NCBI GenBank assembly: GCA_016865035.1 | Contig: CP018227.1 | Span: forward strand, 3,129,501-3,193,500 | Source of the DNA: Kordiimonadales bacterium IMCC3096 | Lineage (GTDB): Bacteria; Pseudomonadota; Alphaproteobacteria; Minwuiales; Minwuiaceae | Direction of reading: 5' to 3' | Length of the DNA: 64,000 nucleotides | Part shown: one piece after another, positions 25,345 through 34,407 of the stretch | Layout of the letters: the number at the start of each line of letters is the position of its first letter | Numbering within the stretch: the stretch's first letter is position 1 | Position numbers and translations under genes: made by a program | Notes under the pieces: model-generated | What the model saw: the letters and a program-made list of their open reading frames with translations, nothing else | Database searches by the model: none | Told to the model about the DNA's origin: nothing

Positions 25345-26136
25345 CTACCAGCTGTTGCGCAGTTCGCGCAGCTTCAGGAAGACCTCGCGCGGGGTCGGGT
25401 CGTCGGGCAGGTCGGGGAAGCTCTTGCGCAGTTCCTCGATCACGGAGCGGCTGCGCAGGCGGAAGAAGGTATTCACCTCCTTCTCCTGCCCCATGGTGGT
25501 GACCAGCGCCTGGTCCGGGTCCTGATTCTCGACCTCTGCCAGCAGTTCCCTGGCGCGTTCGTTGTCGGGTTCCCGGTCCAGTGTGAATTTCAGGTTGCCG
25601 ATCAGATACTCGTGGCCCGGGTAGAGCAGGGTGTCGTCGGGCAGGACGTCGAGCTGTTTCGCGAAGGTCTCGTACATCTGTTCCGGATGGCCGCCGTTGT
25701 GGCAGTTGCCTGCCCCGGCGTTGAACAGCGTGTCGCCGCTGAACAGGGACGGCTGGTCCGTGTGGGTCTTCAGGCAGATGTGGCACATGGTGTGACCGGG
25801 GGTGTCCATCGCCTCGATCTCCACGGTCTTGCCGACCTTGATGACGTCGCCGGCCACCAGCCCACGGTCGATGCCGCGAATGCTGTCCTTCGCATTGGCG
25901 TGGGCCAGCAGCTTCGCGCCGGTGGCGGCAATGACCTGGCGGTTGCCGCCTGTGTGGTCGCCATGTTCGTGCGTGTTCAGGACCTGGGTGATCTGCCAGC
26001 CCTTCTCCTTCGCCTTGGCCAGGCACTTCTCGTGATCCAGCGGATCGATGGCCATGGCCTCGCCGGTCTCCGGGCAGACGATCAGGTAGTTGAAGTTCCG
26101 ATAGTTGTTTCCGGTCCAGATCTGTTCGACGATCAT
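25345..26136 (-). CDS. gloB: Hydroxyacylglutathione hydrolase-like metallo-beta-lactamase-fold enzyme
   Basis: A 263-residue binuclear metallohydrolase. The THEHGDHTGG motif (about residues 55-64), TPGHTMCH, FSGDTLF and YPGHEYL supply the metal ligands of the glyoxalase II family. The C-terminal helical segment fits GloB, which hydrolyses S-lactoylglutathione to lactate and glutathione. ATG 26136 is well placed. It follows serA on the same strand after a 110-base gap holding a strong hairpin, so it probably has its own promoter. Confidence 0.85.
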   Translation of the reverse strand: MIVEQIWTGNNYRNFNYLIVCPETGEAMAIDPLDHEKCLAKAKEKGWQITQVLNTHEHGDHTGGNRQVIAATGAKLLAHANAKDSIRGIDRGLVAGDVIKVGKTVEIEAMDTPGHTMCHICLKTHTDQPSLFSGDTLFNAGAGNCHNGGHPEQMYETFAKQLDVLPDDTLLYPGHEYLIGNLKFTLDREPDNERARELLAEVENQDPDQALVTTMGQEKEVNTFFRLRSRSVIEELRKSFPDLPDDPTPREVFLKLRELRNSW

Positions 26137-26184
26137 CTTGCTGCGGCTCCGCGTGTTTTGGTTACTGTCGGCAGTCCAACACGC

Positions 26185-26217
26185 AGCGCCCGCCGGGGCA
26201 ATCCCCCGACGGGCGCT
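26185..26217 (-). terminator. Strong hairpin after serA, likely serC-serA terminator
   Basis: AGCGCCCG at 26185-26192 pairs with CGGGCGCT at 26210-26217, and a further 5-bp inner stem follows one mismatch. It lies 30 bases beyond the serA stop on the minus strand. The U-tract is poor, so efficiency is uncertain. Confidence 0.5.
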
Positions 26218-26246
26218 TTGGTGGATGCGGTGCCGTAGCGACCGTC

Positions 26247-27827
26247 TCAGAAGCTCAGCGAGTCGGCCCGCTGCACGTAGTCCTTCAGTTGCCGGATCTG
26301 GCCCAGCACGTTCTCCGGCACCGGCCCGTCGACCTCGATGAAGGCCAGGGCGTCGCCGCCGGCACTGGAACGGCCAAGGTGGAACGTTCCGATATTGACA
26401 CCTGCCGCGCCCAGCAGGGTGCCCAGCTGGCCGATGAAGCCCGGCTTGTCGTGGTTGCGCAGGTACAGCATGTTGGCGCCGATCTCCGCCTCCATGGCGA
26501 TATTGTCGATCTCGACAACGCGGGGCTTCTCGCCGGCGAACAGGGTGCCGCCGATGCAGCGTGTGCCGCTGCCCGTCTCCACATAGACCCGGATGGCGGT
26601 CTGGTAGTCGCCGGGGTTCTCGTCACGCTCCTCGACGATGCGGATGTTGCGGTCCTTGGCCAGCACCGGCGCATTGACCATGTTGACGGAGTCCAGCAGC
26701 GGCGCCAGCAGGCCCTGGATGACGATGGCCGAGAGCGGCTTAACGTTCAGGGTCGCGACATGGCCCTGATAGGCGATGCGGATCGACTTGATGCCGGTGC
26801 GCACTGTCTGGCCCATGAAGGCGCCCAGCTGCTCCGCCAGCTGCATGTAGGGGCGCAGCTTCGGTGCTTCCTCCGCCGTGACGGAGGCCATGTTCAGCGC
26901 ATTGGTGACCGCGCCGTGGACCAGGAAGTCGGCCATCTGTTCCGCCACCTGCAGGGCCACATTGACCTGCGCCTCCGTCGTGCTGGCGCCCAGATGCGGG
27001 GTCGTCACCACGTTCGGGTGGTTGAACAGGACGTTCTCCTTCGCCGGCTCGTTCTGGAATACGTCCAGTGCCGCGCCTGCGACCTTGCCAGAGTCCAGTG
27101 CATCCTTCAGGTCCTGCTCCACGATCAGGGCGCCACGGGCGCAGTTGATGATGCGCACGCCGTCCTTCATCTTCGCCAGGCTTTCGGCATTGATCATGTT
27201 GCGGGTCTGGTCGGTCATCGGTGTGTGCAGGGAGATGAAGTCGGCGCGGGCATAGAGCTCGTCCAGTTCCACCTTCTCGACCCCGATCTCCGCCGCGCGT
27301 TCCGGGCTGAGGAACGGATCCGCCGCCACCACCTTCATGCGCAGGCCCAGCGCGCGGCTGGCGGCGATGGCGCCGATGTTGCCGCAGCCGATGATGCCCA
27401 GCGTCTTGCCGGTCAGCTCGACACCCATGAACTTCGACTTCTCCCACTTGCCCTCGTGCGTGGAGGCATTGGCCTGCGGGATCTGGCGGGCCAGCGCGAA
27501 CATCATCGCGATGGCATGTTCGGCGGTGGTGATGGAATTGCCGAACGGCGTGTTCATGACACAGACACCGGCGGCCGTGGCGGCGGGAATGTCCACATTG
27601 TCGACGCCGATACCGGCACGGCCGATGACCTTCAGGTTGGTCGCGGCCGACAGGATATCCGCCGTCACCTTGGTGGCGGACCGGATGGCGAGGCCGTCAT
27701 AGTCTCCGATGATCGCCTTCAGCTCGTCGGGGCTGAGGCCGGTCTTCTCGTCGTAGTCGACGCCCATGCGCTTGAACGTTTCCGCGGCGAGGGGGCTCAT
27801 CTTGTCTGAAATCAGGACCTTGGGCAT
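26247..27827 (-). CDS. serA: D-3-phosphoglycerate dehydrogenase
   Basis: A 526-residue enzyme catalysing the first step of serine synthesis, 3-phosphoglycerate to 3-phosphohydroxypyruvate with NAD. The nucleotide-binding motif GIIGCGNIGAIAA (about residue 145), catalytic Arg in NCARGAL, and catalytic His in TPHLGASTTEA are present. The long form is complete, with an intervening domain and a C-terminal ACT domain (about 455-526) that normally mediates serine feedback. It starts 78 bases after serC on the same strand. Confidence 0.96.
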   Translation of the reverse strand: MPKVLISDKMSPLAAETFKRMGVDYDEKTGLSPDELKAIIGDYDGLAIRSATKVTADILSAATNLKVIGRAGIGVDNVDIPAATAAGVCVMNTPFGNSITTAEHAIAMMFALARQIPQANASTHEGKWEKSKFMGVELTGKTLGIIGCGNIGAIAASRALGLRMKVVAADPFLSPERAAEIGVEKVELDELYARADFISLHTPMTDQTRNMINAESLAKMKDGVRIINCARGALIVEQDLKDALDSGKVAGAALDVFQNEPAKENVLFNHPNVVTTPHLGASTTEAQVNVALQVAEQMADFLVHGAVTNALNMASVTAEEAPKLRPYMQLAEQLGAFMGQTVRTGIKSIRIAYQGHVATLNVKPLSAIVIQGLLAPLLDSVNMVNAPVLAKDRNIRIVEERDENPGDYQTAIRVYVETGSGTRCIGGTLFAGEKPRVVEIDNIAMEAEIGANMLYLRNHDKPGFIGQLGTLLGAAGVNIGTFHLGRSSAGGDALAFIEVDGPVPENVLGQIRQLKDYVQRADSLSF

Positions 27828-27905
27828 TGAACTGTCTCCGTCTTCCCCGCGCGCTGGCGGGGAATGCTGTACACGTGAACTCGATGGGAAGCGGGCTGGG
27901 CCGCG

Positions 27906-29063
27906 TCAGGACGCCTCGGCGCGGACCTGCTGCCAGGCCCAGTCGAGCCAGGGCACCAGGGCCTGCACGTCGGCAGCCTCGATGGTGGCACCGCACCAGA
28001 TCCGAAGGCCTGCCGGGGCATCGCGATAGCCGTTGATGTCCAGCGCCACGCCTTCGTCTTCCAGCAGGGTCGCGATGCGCTTGGCACTCGCGGCCTGTGC
28101 CTTCTCGTCCTGTCCGGTGAACCATTCATCGGTGATGGACAGGCAGACGGAGGTGGTCGACCGCGTCGCCGGATCCCTGGCCAGGAAGGCGGCCCAGTCG
28201 GATGCCGCAACCCAGTCGGCGATGACCTGCGTGTTGGCTTCCGCCCGCGCGATCAGCCCGGACAGGCCACCAACGGATTCGGCCCAGCGCAGGGCGTCGA
28301 TCTGGTCTTCCACGGCGATCATCGACGGGGTGTTGATGGTCTCGCCCTTGAAGATGCCTTCATTGATCTTGCCGCCCTTGGTCAGGCGGAAGATCTTCGG
28401 CATCGGCCAGGCAGGCGTGTGGCTCTCCAGCCGCTCCACGGCGCGCGGGCTCAGCACCAGCATGCCATGCGCAGCCTCGCCGCCCAGCACCTTCTGCCAG
28501 GACCAGGTGACCACATCCAGCTTGTCCCACGGCAGGTCCATGGCGAAGGCGGCTGAGGTGGCGTCGCAGATGGTCAGCCCCTGGCGATCGGCGGGAATGC
28601 CGCTGCCGTCGGGCACACGCACGCCGGAGGTGGTGCCGTTCCAGGTGAAGACGACATCGTGGTCGAAATCGACTTCCGCGAAGTCAACGATCTCCCCGTA
28701 AGGCGCTTCGATGACCCGTGCGTCGTCGAGGCGAAGCTGCTTCACCACGTCGGTGACCCAGCCGGCCCCGAAGCTTTCCCAGGTCAGCATGTCAACCGGG
28801 CGCGGGCCCAGCAGCGACCACATGGCCATCTCGACCGCGCCGGTATCGGAACCGGGAACGATGGCGATGCGATAGTCGTCGGGCAGGCCCAGGATCGCGC
28901 GGCTGCGGTCCAGCACTTCCTTCAGGCGTGCCTTGCCGATGGCGGCGCGGTGGGACCGGCCCACCGGAGCATCGGCGTAGATTTCAGGGGACCATCCGGG
29001 GCGCTTGGCGCAGGGACCGGACGAGAAATGAGGCGCGGCAGGGCGCACTTCTGGCTTCTTCAT
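27906..29063 (-). CDS. serC: Phosphoserine aminotransferase
   Basis: A 385-residue PLP enzyme converting 3-phosphohydroxypyruvate to phosphoserine. [11 protein letters not shown] near the N terminus and [15 protein letters not shown] with the PLP lysine mark the alphaproteobacterial/archaeal-type SerC. ATG 29063 has AAGGAA 8 bases upstream. It is the first gene of the serC-serA operon, and two hairpins in its leader may regulate it. Confidence 0.95.
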   Translation of the reverse strand: MKKPEVRPAAPHFSSGPCAKRPGWSPEIYADAPVGRSHRAAIGKARLKEVLDRSRAILGLPDDYRIAIVPGSDTGAVEMAMWSLLGPRPVDMLTWESFGAGWVTDVVKQLRLDDARVIEAPYGEIVDFAEVDFDHDVVFTWNGTTSGVRVPDGSGIPADRQGLTICDATSAAFAMDLPWDKLDVVTWSWQKVLGGEAAHGMLVLSPRAVERLESHTPAWPMPKIFRLTKGGKINEGIFKGETINTPSMIAVEDQIDALRWAESVGGLSGLIARAEANTQVIADWVAASDWAAFLARDPATRSTTSVCLSITDEWFTGQDEKAQAASAKRIATLLEDEGVALDINGYRDAPAGLRIWCGATIEAADVQALVPWLDWAWQQVRAEAS

Positions 29064-29131
29064 GATGGCGTTCCTTCCAGAACGAAGCGCCCCGTTGGGG
29101 GGGCGTGACCCGCCGCGGATATTAGGCGGCG
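29064..29131 (-). promoter_or_regulatory. serC leader with two adjacent hairpins
   Basis: In the transcript the first hairpin is GCCGC-type (29111-29131, 6-bp stem, nine-base loop). The second is CGCCCC/GGGGCG (29088-29105, 6-bp stem), ending 24 bases before the serC ATG. A conserved serC RNA motif is known upstream of serC in alphaproteobacteria, and the serC-serA order here fits. Assignment to that motif is an inference from position and shape. Confidence 0.35.
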
Positions 29132-29207
29132 ACATTCGCTGGTCAACACGCGACACAGGCCTGCGACAATTGTGCGGCGCAGCATGCTGAATGGAAGGTA
29201 AAGGCGG

Positions 29208-29654
29208 TCAGTCGAACGCGTTGCCCATCCGCTTGCGGAAGTCCCAGCTGTTCAGCCGGTCAGGGGTGATGCGCAGGGTGGCCTCCGCAATGTCGCGACC
29301 CAGCAGCCATCTGGCGAAGTCGCTTTCCGGGTCGCCGCCATGGCGGATCAGCAGGTCGCGCAGCCGGTCCTTGCCGTCGGGCAGGATCTCTGCCCGGCCC
29401 TGTCCGCGCACGCCGTAGTAGGGCGGTGCCTCCACCGAAACCTCGAAGGCGCAGGCATCGTTGTGGCGCAGCGCCCGGACGATGTCGGCCTGCATGGGGG
29501 AGGCGCACCAGATCGCCCCGTCCTCCCACGCGAACCAGACGGATACCAGCATCGGGCGACCGGATTCGGTGATGGCTGCCAGGCGCAGCGGAACGGTCGT
29601 CGAGGTCAGGAAGGCATCCGTCTCCGCGCGGCTCCAGGGGCCCTTGAGCTTCAT
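29208..29654 (-). CDS. Pyridoxamine-5'-phosphate-oxidase-like flavin/heme-binding protein
   Basis: A 148-residue split-barrel protein of the PNPOx-like superfamily. TVPLRLAAITESGRPMLVSVWF and DDACAFEVSV-like strands (residues about 18-75) form the flavin-binding half-barrel. Members are often FMN or F420 enzymes or general stress proteins, and the substrate is unknown. The start ATG 29654 overlaps the stop of the epoxide-hydrolase-like gene by four bases, so the two are co-translated. Confidence 0.78.
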   Translation of the reverse strand: MKLKGPWSRAETDAFLTSTTVPLRLAAITESGRPMLVSVWFAWEDGAIWCASPMQADIVRALRHNDACAFEVSVEAPPYYGVRGQGRAEILPDGKDRLRDLLIRHGGDPESDFARWLLGRDIAEATLRITPDRLNSWDFRKRMGNAFD

Positions 29655-30754
29655 GGCGTGAGCCCTTTCAGAAAGCCCGTCAGCGCGGCAACCACCGCCT
29701 CCGGCTGTTCCTGCTGCACCCAGTGCCCGGCGCCGTCGATCAGGTGCAGGCCCCGGAAGTCGCTGGTCACGCGCGGACCCTGCATGCTGTCGAGCGCCCC
29801 GGGAGACTGCTGGATGCCCCAGTCGGCGGCCCCGGCGATGAAGGTGCTGGGCACATCGATGGTGCGCCCGTGGAACAGCTCCATCTCGCCACCGATGGCC
29901 GGGTCGATGGCACAGCGATACCAGTTCAGCCCGCCCTGGAACCCGGTGCGGGCGTAGGTCTGCGCATAGACCGCGAGTTCGTCGTCGGGCAGCCAGTCGC
30001 ATGCCGCGACCTGCTCCGGTGTCGGCATTTCCGGCGCAACGGTCTCCGGCATGGTCGTGCCCCGGTCCATGACGTAGTAGGTCGGCAGCTTGGCCAGTTC
30101 ATCCGCTGTCCAGCCGGTCAGCGGAAAGGGGTGGTTGCCCGGCCAGTCGGCGCTCTTCGCGTGATAATAGGCGCGCAGGAAATCATGCAGGCCCTGCGGC
30201 GCATCCAGCATGTCGCGGTCAGCCTGCGGTTCCGAATAATACCATTGATAGTGCTTCCGGGGCCGGGCGAGAGCGGCCAGCGCCGCATCGAGATCGGGCT
30301 TCGCCGAACCCCGGTCCGGTGCGGGCGGTCCGGCATAGGGGGCGCTCATCAGGGCGACCGAGCGGAAGATGTCCGGTCGCAGCAGGGCGCAGTGCGCGGC
30401 GACGGGGGAGCCGAAGTCGTGGCCGACCAGCGCCGCGACCTGATCCCGGTCCAGCGCGGCCACCAGACAGACAATATCCCGCGCCAGGTTCATCATGCGG
30501 AAGCTGCGCACGTCGCCGTCGTAGCGCCCATCCCAGCCGGTGGTGCCGCCATAGCCGCGCTGGTCCGGCGCAATGACATGATAGCCTAGGGCCGCGAGCG
30601 GCAGCATGACCTTGCGCCAGCTCCAGGCCAGTTCGGGGAAGCCGTGCAGCAACAGGATCAGCGGGTCGGCCGGGTCCCCCGCCTCCAGCACCCGCATGTC
30701 CAGGCCGTTGATGCCCGGCAGGTCGCGGGTCCGGATTCCGTCGGGCAGTTTCAT
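29651..30754 (-). CDS. Epoxide-hydrolase-like alpha/beta hydrolase
   Basis: A 367-residue alpha/beta hydrolase. The oxyanion motif HGFPE (about residue 42), nucleophile Asp in GHDFGSPVA (about residue 109) and base His in GAGHWVQQE fit soluble epoxide hydrolases. The cap region WYYSEPQADRD carries candidate tyrosines that would activate the epoxide. ATG 30754 is divergent from the photolyase gene with 136 bases between. The natural epoxide is unknown. Confidence 0.85.
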   Translation of the reverse strand: MKLPDGIRTRDLPGINGLDMRVLEAGDPADPLILLLHGFPELAWSWRKVMLPLAALGYHVIAPDQRGYGGTTGWDGRYDGDVRSFRMMNLARDIVCLVAALDRDQVAALVGHDFGSPVAAHCALLRPDIFRSVALMSAPYAGPPAPDRGSAKPDLDAALAALARPRKHYQWYYSEPQADRDMLDAPQGLHDFLRAYYHAKSADWPGNHPFPLTGWTADELAKLPTYYVMDRGTTMPETVAPEMPTPEQVAACDWLPDDELAVYAQTYARTGFQGGLNWYRCAIDPAIGGEMELFHGRTIDVPSTFIAGAADWGIQQSPGALDSMQGPRVTSDFRGLHLIDGAGHWVQQEQPEAVVAALTGFLKGLTP

Positions 30755-30890
30755 CGCGCAGGTTCCTGTACCGGTCGGTGTCGCGGCATTCTTGTACCGC
30801 GATGCCCGGCTTGCCAACCCGTCACGGTGTCCGGGTGACCCATGCGACGGGGATGGCCGTATCAGGGGTTCATCCGGTGCAGGGCTTTGC

Positions 30891-32426
30891 ATGACCACGA
30901 AGAATCTGATCCTGATCATGGGTGACCAGCTCAGCCCGGGTCTGCCTGCACTGGCGGAAGCGGACCGGTCCCGGGATGTGGTGCTGATGGTGGAGGTTGC
31001 GGAGGAAACGACCTACGTCCCGCATCACCGCAAGAAGATCGCCTTCATCCTCTCGGCCATGCGCCACTTCGCGGCGGAGCTTTCCGGCGATGGCTGGCAG
31101 GTCGACTATGTGAAGCTTGATGATGCCGACAACACCGGCAGCTTCACGGGCGAGCTCGCGCGGGCGGCAGAGCGCCATGCGCCGGACAGGATACGACTGA
31201 CGGAACCGGGGGAATGGCGCGTCGCGGAGATGGTCGCGGGCTGGCCGGATGCCCTCGGTCTGCCTGTGGATGTCCTGCCGGACAATCGCTTCCTCTGCTC
31301 CCGCGCGGAGTTCGCCGAATGGGCTTCCGGCCGCAAGCAACTGCGCATGGAGTATTTCTATCGCGCGATGCGCCGGAAGACCGGACTGCTGATGGACGGT
31401 GACACGCCAGCGGGCGGGCAGTGGAATTTCGACAGGGACAACCGGAAGCCTGCGGAGACCGATCTGTTCATGCCCCGCCCCCCGCAGGCCCGCCCGGACG
31501 ATGTGACGAAGGCAGTGCTGGAGCTTGTGGCGGAGCAATTTCCCGACGGGTTCGGTGATCTGGAGCCGTTCTGGTTCGCCGTGACGCGGGAGCAGGCGGA
31601 GCAGGCCCGCGACCGCTTCCTGGCGGAGGCCCTGCCGCATTTCGGCGACTATCAGGACGCGATGCTGCAGGGAGAGGACTTCCTGTATCACTCCGTGCTC
31701 TCGCCCTGCATCAATGTCGGCCTGATCGATCCGCTCGACCTCTGTCGGCGCGTGGAGCGGGCCTGGCGGAATGGCGATGTGCCGCTGAATGCTGCAGAGG
31801 GGTTCATCCGCCAGATCATCGGCTGGCGGGAATATGTGCGTGGCATCTACTGGCTGAAGATGCCGGACTATGCGGAGGTGAACCATCTGGCGGCGGAGCG
31901 GGACCTGCCTGCCTTCTACTGGACCGGGGAGACCGGCATGGCGTGTGTCCGTGCCGTGGTCGACCAGACGAAGCGTCAGGCCTACGCGCATCATATCCAG
32001 CGCCTGATGGTCACGGGCACGTTTGCCTTGCTGGTGGGAATCCGTCCGCAGCAGGTGCATGAGTGGTACCTGTCGGTCTATGCCGATGCCTTCGAATGGG
32101 TCGAACTGCCGAACACGCTGGGCATGAGCCAGTTCGCGGACGGGGGGCTGCTGGGCTCGAAACCCTATGCCGCCAGCGGCAGTTACATCAATCGCATGTC
32201 GGACTATTGCGGCGACTGCACCTACAGCGTGAAACTACGAACGGGGGAAGGCGCCTGCCCCTTCAACGCGCTGTACTGGGATTTCCTTGCCCGCAATGCG
32301 GACAGGCTGCGCGGCAATCCGCGCCTGGGGCCGGTCTACAGCACCTGGGACCGGATGAAGGCGGAAACGCGTGAAGACCTGCGTGCCCATGCGGAACGCA
32401 TTCTCGACCGTCTGGACACACTCTGA
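30891..32426 (+). CDS. phrB: Fe-S bacterial cryptochrome/photolyase, PhrB type
   Basis: A 511-residue flavoprotein starting MTTKNLILIMGDQLS. Cys352, Cys440, Cys443 and Cys456 (the latter three in YCGDC and GACPF) correspond in spacing to the four cluster cysteines of PhrB, which repairs (6-4) photoproducts using FAD, a [4Fe-4S] cluster and a lumazine antenna. The C-terminal FAD pocket QRLMVTGTFALLVG is intact. ATG 30891 starts the conserved Rossmann domain. The stop is 4 bases from the convergent antiporter operon. Confidence 0.92.
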   Translation: MTTKNLILIMGDQLSPGLPALAEADRSRDVVLMVEVAEETTYVPHHRKKIAFILSAMRHFAAELSGDGWQVDYVKLDDADNTGSFTGELARAAERHAPDRIRLTEPGEWRVAEMVAGWPDALGLPVDVLPDNRFLCSRAEFAEWASGRKQLRMEYFYRAMRRKTGLLMDGDTPAGGQWNFDRDNRKPAETDLFMPRPPQARPDDVTKAVLELVAEQFPDGFGDLEPFWFAVTREQAEQARDRFLAEALPHFGDYQDAMLQGEDFLYHSVLSPCINVGLIDPLDLCRRVERAWRNGDVPLNAAEGFIRQIIGWREYVRGIYWLKMPDYAEVNHLAAERDLPAFYWTGETGMACVRAVVDQTKRQAYAHHIQRLMVTGTFALLVGIRPQQVHEWYLSVYADAFEWVELPNTLGMSQFADGGLLGSKPYAASGSYINRMSDYCGDCTYSVKLRTGEGACPFNALYWDFLARNADRLRGNPRLGPVYSTWDRMKAETREDLRAHAERILDRLDTL

Positions 32427-32429
32427 GCC

Positions 32430-34145
32430 TCAGAGGCCGAAGACCAGCAGGTACAGACCCAGCATCGCGGTGAGCCAGAATACGCCGGTGCCCGGTTTTG
32501 ATGTCTGACTGACCAGCCCGCCGGGACCTCCCAACTGTCCGGCGACCCCGATCACGCTATTGACCCAGCCGCGCATGCCACCCGTCAGTGCACCGGAAGT
32601 CTCCGTGCCCCATTCCACTGTCGCGCGCCAGACCCGGTGCAGGGCGCGGCGGAAGATCCAGTCGGCGTCCAGCAGGGTCGAACGCATCTCGGCCGGGTAG
32701 AGGCCAGTTCGCATCAGCCAGGCAACACCCAGCCCCGAGAACAGCACCAACTGCATCTGCGTCACGATGTGGGAGCCGGTATAGGGCTCGTAGTCCGTCT
32801 GATAGGGCAGGATGTCATAGAGGTAGCCCGGGAAGAGGCCGATGCCGATGCAGAGGGCCGCGGAGACCCCCATTGCCAGCAACATGTTGAAAGGTGCCTC
32901 GTTGCAGGTCTTCTGCGTCTGCTTCGGCCAGGCGAAGAACGCGAAGTAGGGAATCTTGATGCCCGTGGTGACGAATACGCCGACAGAGGCGAACAGCAGC
33001 ATCGCCCAGACGAACCACATGCCTTCCCCGGCAGCCGCCGAGATGATGAGCGACTTGGAAACGAAGCCGGAGAACAGCGGGAACGCCATCGACGCCGCAC
33101 CGACGATGCAGAATCCGGCCGTCATCGGCATGGATTTGTAGAGCCCGCCGAGTTCTGTCGCCTTGACGGTGCCGACCCGGTACAGGACCGCGCCCATCGT
33201 CATGAACAGAAGCCCCTTGTAGAGGATGTGGGAGAAGGCCTGGGCAGCGGCACCGTTCAACGCCAGTTCCGTGCCGATGCCGATGCCGATGACCATGAAG
33301 CCGAGCTGGTTGTTCAGGCTGTAGGCCAGCACCTTGCGCAGGTCGTTCTCCACCAGCGCGTAGAAGATCGGGAACGCGGTCATGACGACGCCGATCCAGA
33401 TCAGTTCCTCCTGCCCCGGGAAGCCGCGCGCCAGGGTATAGATCGCCATCTTGGTGGTGAAGGCCGACAGGATGACCGTGCCCGTCACCGTCGCCTGCGG
33501 GTAGGAATCCTGCAGCCAGTTATGAAGCAGCGGGAAGGCAGCCTTGATGCCGAAGCCGAGGAAGATCAGCAATCCGCCCGGTGCGTCGAGACCGATGTTG
33601 CCGAACTCGACCGACCCCGTGCCGCGCCAGTGGATGATCAGCCCGCCCAGCAGCAGCACGCCGGAGGCAATCTGGACGATCAGATAGCGGATACCGGCAC
33701 GGAAGCTGGCATCGGTGCGATTGGCGAAGATCAGGAAGACGGAGGTGACAGCCGTCAGCTCCCAGTAGATGAACAGGCTGATCAGGTCGCCGGCGAAGAT
33801 GGCACCAACGGCCGAGCCCATGTAGGTCAGCGCGGCGACATCCTGCATCCGGTCGCGCACATGCAGGTGGAAGATTCCCGCGATCAGGGCCGCGATGTAG
33901 AAGATGTAGCCCCAGACCAGGGACAGGCTGTCGATACGGCTGCCGACCAGTTCGGCGCCGAACAGGGTCATGACCGCATGATCGCCGTTCGGCACGTCGA
34001 TCAGCTGCCAGAAGCCGACAAACGGCAGCACCAGCATCAGGACCTTGCGGCCATGGTGCGGCAGCACGGCGGCGAGGACACCGCCGAGCAGCAGGATCAG
34101 TCCTGGCGGCAGATCAGTCCACATCATCGTCGTAATAGTCCTCAT
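32430..34145 (-). CDS. mrpD: MrpD/NuoL-N-like proton-conducting antiporter subunit (third D copy)
   Basis: A 571-residue polytopic membrane protein of the proton-conducting transporter family. The conserved ion-path residues are in YWELTAV, GFGIKAAFPLLHNWL and the ENDLRKVLAYS loop. It has about 14 membrane helices and a long amphipathic C terminus. It overlaps the 97-residue protein's 3' end by up to 32 bases. ATG 34145 is the longest start; ATG 34127 or 34124 are also possible. It is the last gene of the ten-gene operon. Confidence 0.88.
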   Translation of the reverse strand: MRTITTMMWTDLPPGLILLLGGVLAAVLPHHGRKVLMLVLPFVGFWQLIDVPNGDHAVMTLFGAELVGSRIDSLSLVWGYIFYIAALIAGIFHLHVRDRMQDVAALTYMGSAVGAIFAGDLISLFIYWELTAVTSVFLIFANRTDASFRAGIRYLIVQIASGVLLLGGLIIHWRGTGSVEFGNIGLDAPGGLLIFLGFGIKAAFPLLHNWLQDSYPQATVTGTVILSAFTTKMAIYTLARGFPGQEELIWIGVVMTAFPIFYALVENDLRKVLAYSLNNQLGFMVIGIGIGTELALNGAAAQAFSHILYKGLLFMTMGAVLYRVGTVKATELGGLYKSMPMTAGFCIVGAASMAFPLFSGFVSKSLIISAAAGEGMWFVWAMLLFASVGVFVTTGIKIPYFAFFAWPKQTQKTCNEAPFNMLLAMGVSAALCIGIGLFPGYLYDILPYQTDYEPYTGSHIVTQMQLVLFSGLGVAWLMRTGLYPAEMRSTLLDADWIFRRALHRVWRATVEWGTETSGALTGGMRGWVNSVIGVAGQLGGPGGLVSQTSKPGTGVFWLTAMLGLYLLVFGL

Positions 34146-34407
34146 CCCGCATCACGGCCTTGCGCAGCAGTTTCGACAGCTGCACCAGAACGATGCATCC
34201 CAGCAGGCCGAAGAAGCCGTAGAAGTTCGGCAGGTACTCGACATCGAAATAGCCGTGCTTGTGATAGACATGCCAGAGCATGTCCGCGATGTCCGCCAGC
34301 CCCAGCAGCACGCAGAGACCGATCAGCACATGATAGAGCCGCTGCACCACCGCCGGACGGTCCAGGGCGTATTTCTCCGGCTCCCTGAAATCGGGTGACG
34401 CGCTCAT
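34114..34407 (-). CDS. Unassigned 97-residue two-helix membrane protein in the Mrp operon
   Basis: A 97-residue protein with two predicted membrane helices (about residues 22-44, LYHVLIGLCVLLGLADIADML, and 60-80, FYGFFGLLGCIVLVQLSKLL) joined by a Tyr/His-rich loop. The acidic tail EDYYDDDVD ends the chain. It matches no Mrp subunit that I recognise. The start ATG 34407 overlaps the stop of the upstream MrpD by four bases, so translation is coupled. It may be an accessory or assembly subunit specific to this Mrp variant. Confidence 0.75.
   Translation of the reverse strand: MSASPDFREPEKYALDRPAVVQRLYHVLIGLCVLLGLADIADMLWHVYHKHGYFDVEYLPNFYGFFGLLGCIVLVQLSKLLRKAVMRDEDYYDDDVD

Noticed and set aside
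32637-34388. Long plus-strand frames under the Mrp operon (also 34395-35957).
   Set aside because: They are shadows of membrane-protein genes whose motifs and four-base overlaps are clear on the minus strand.
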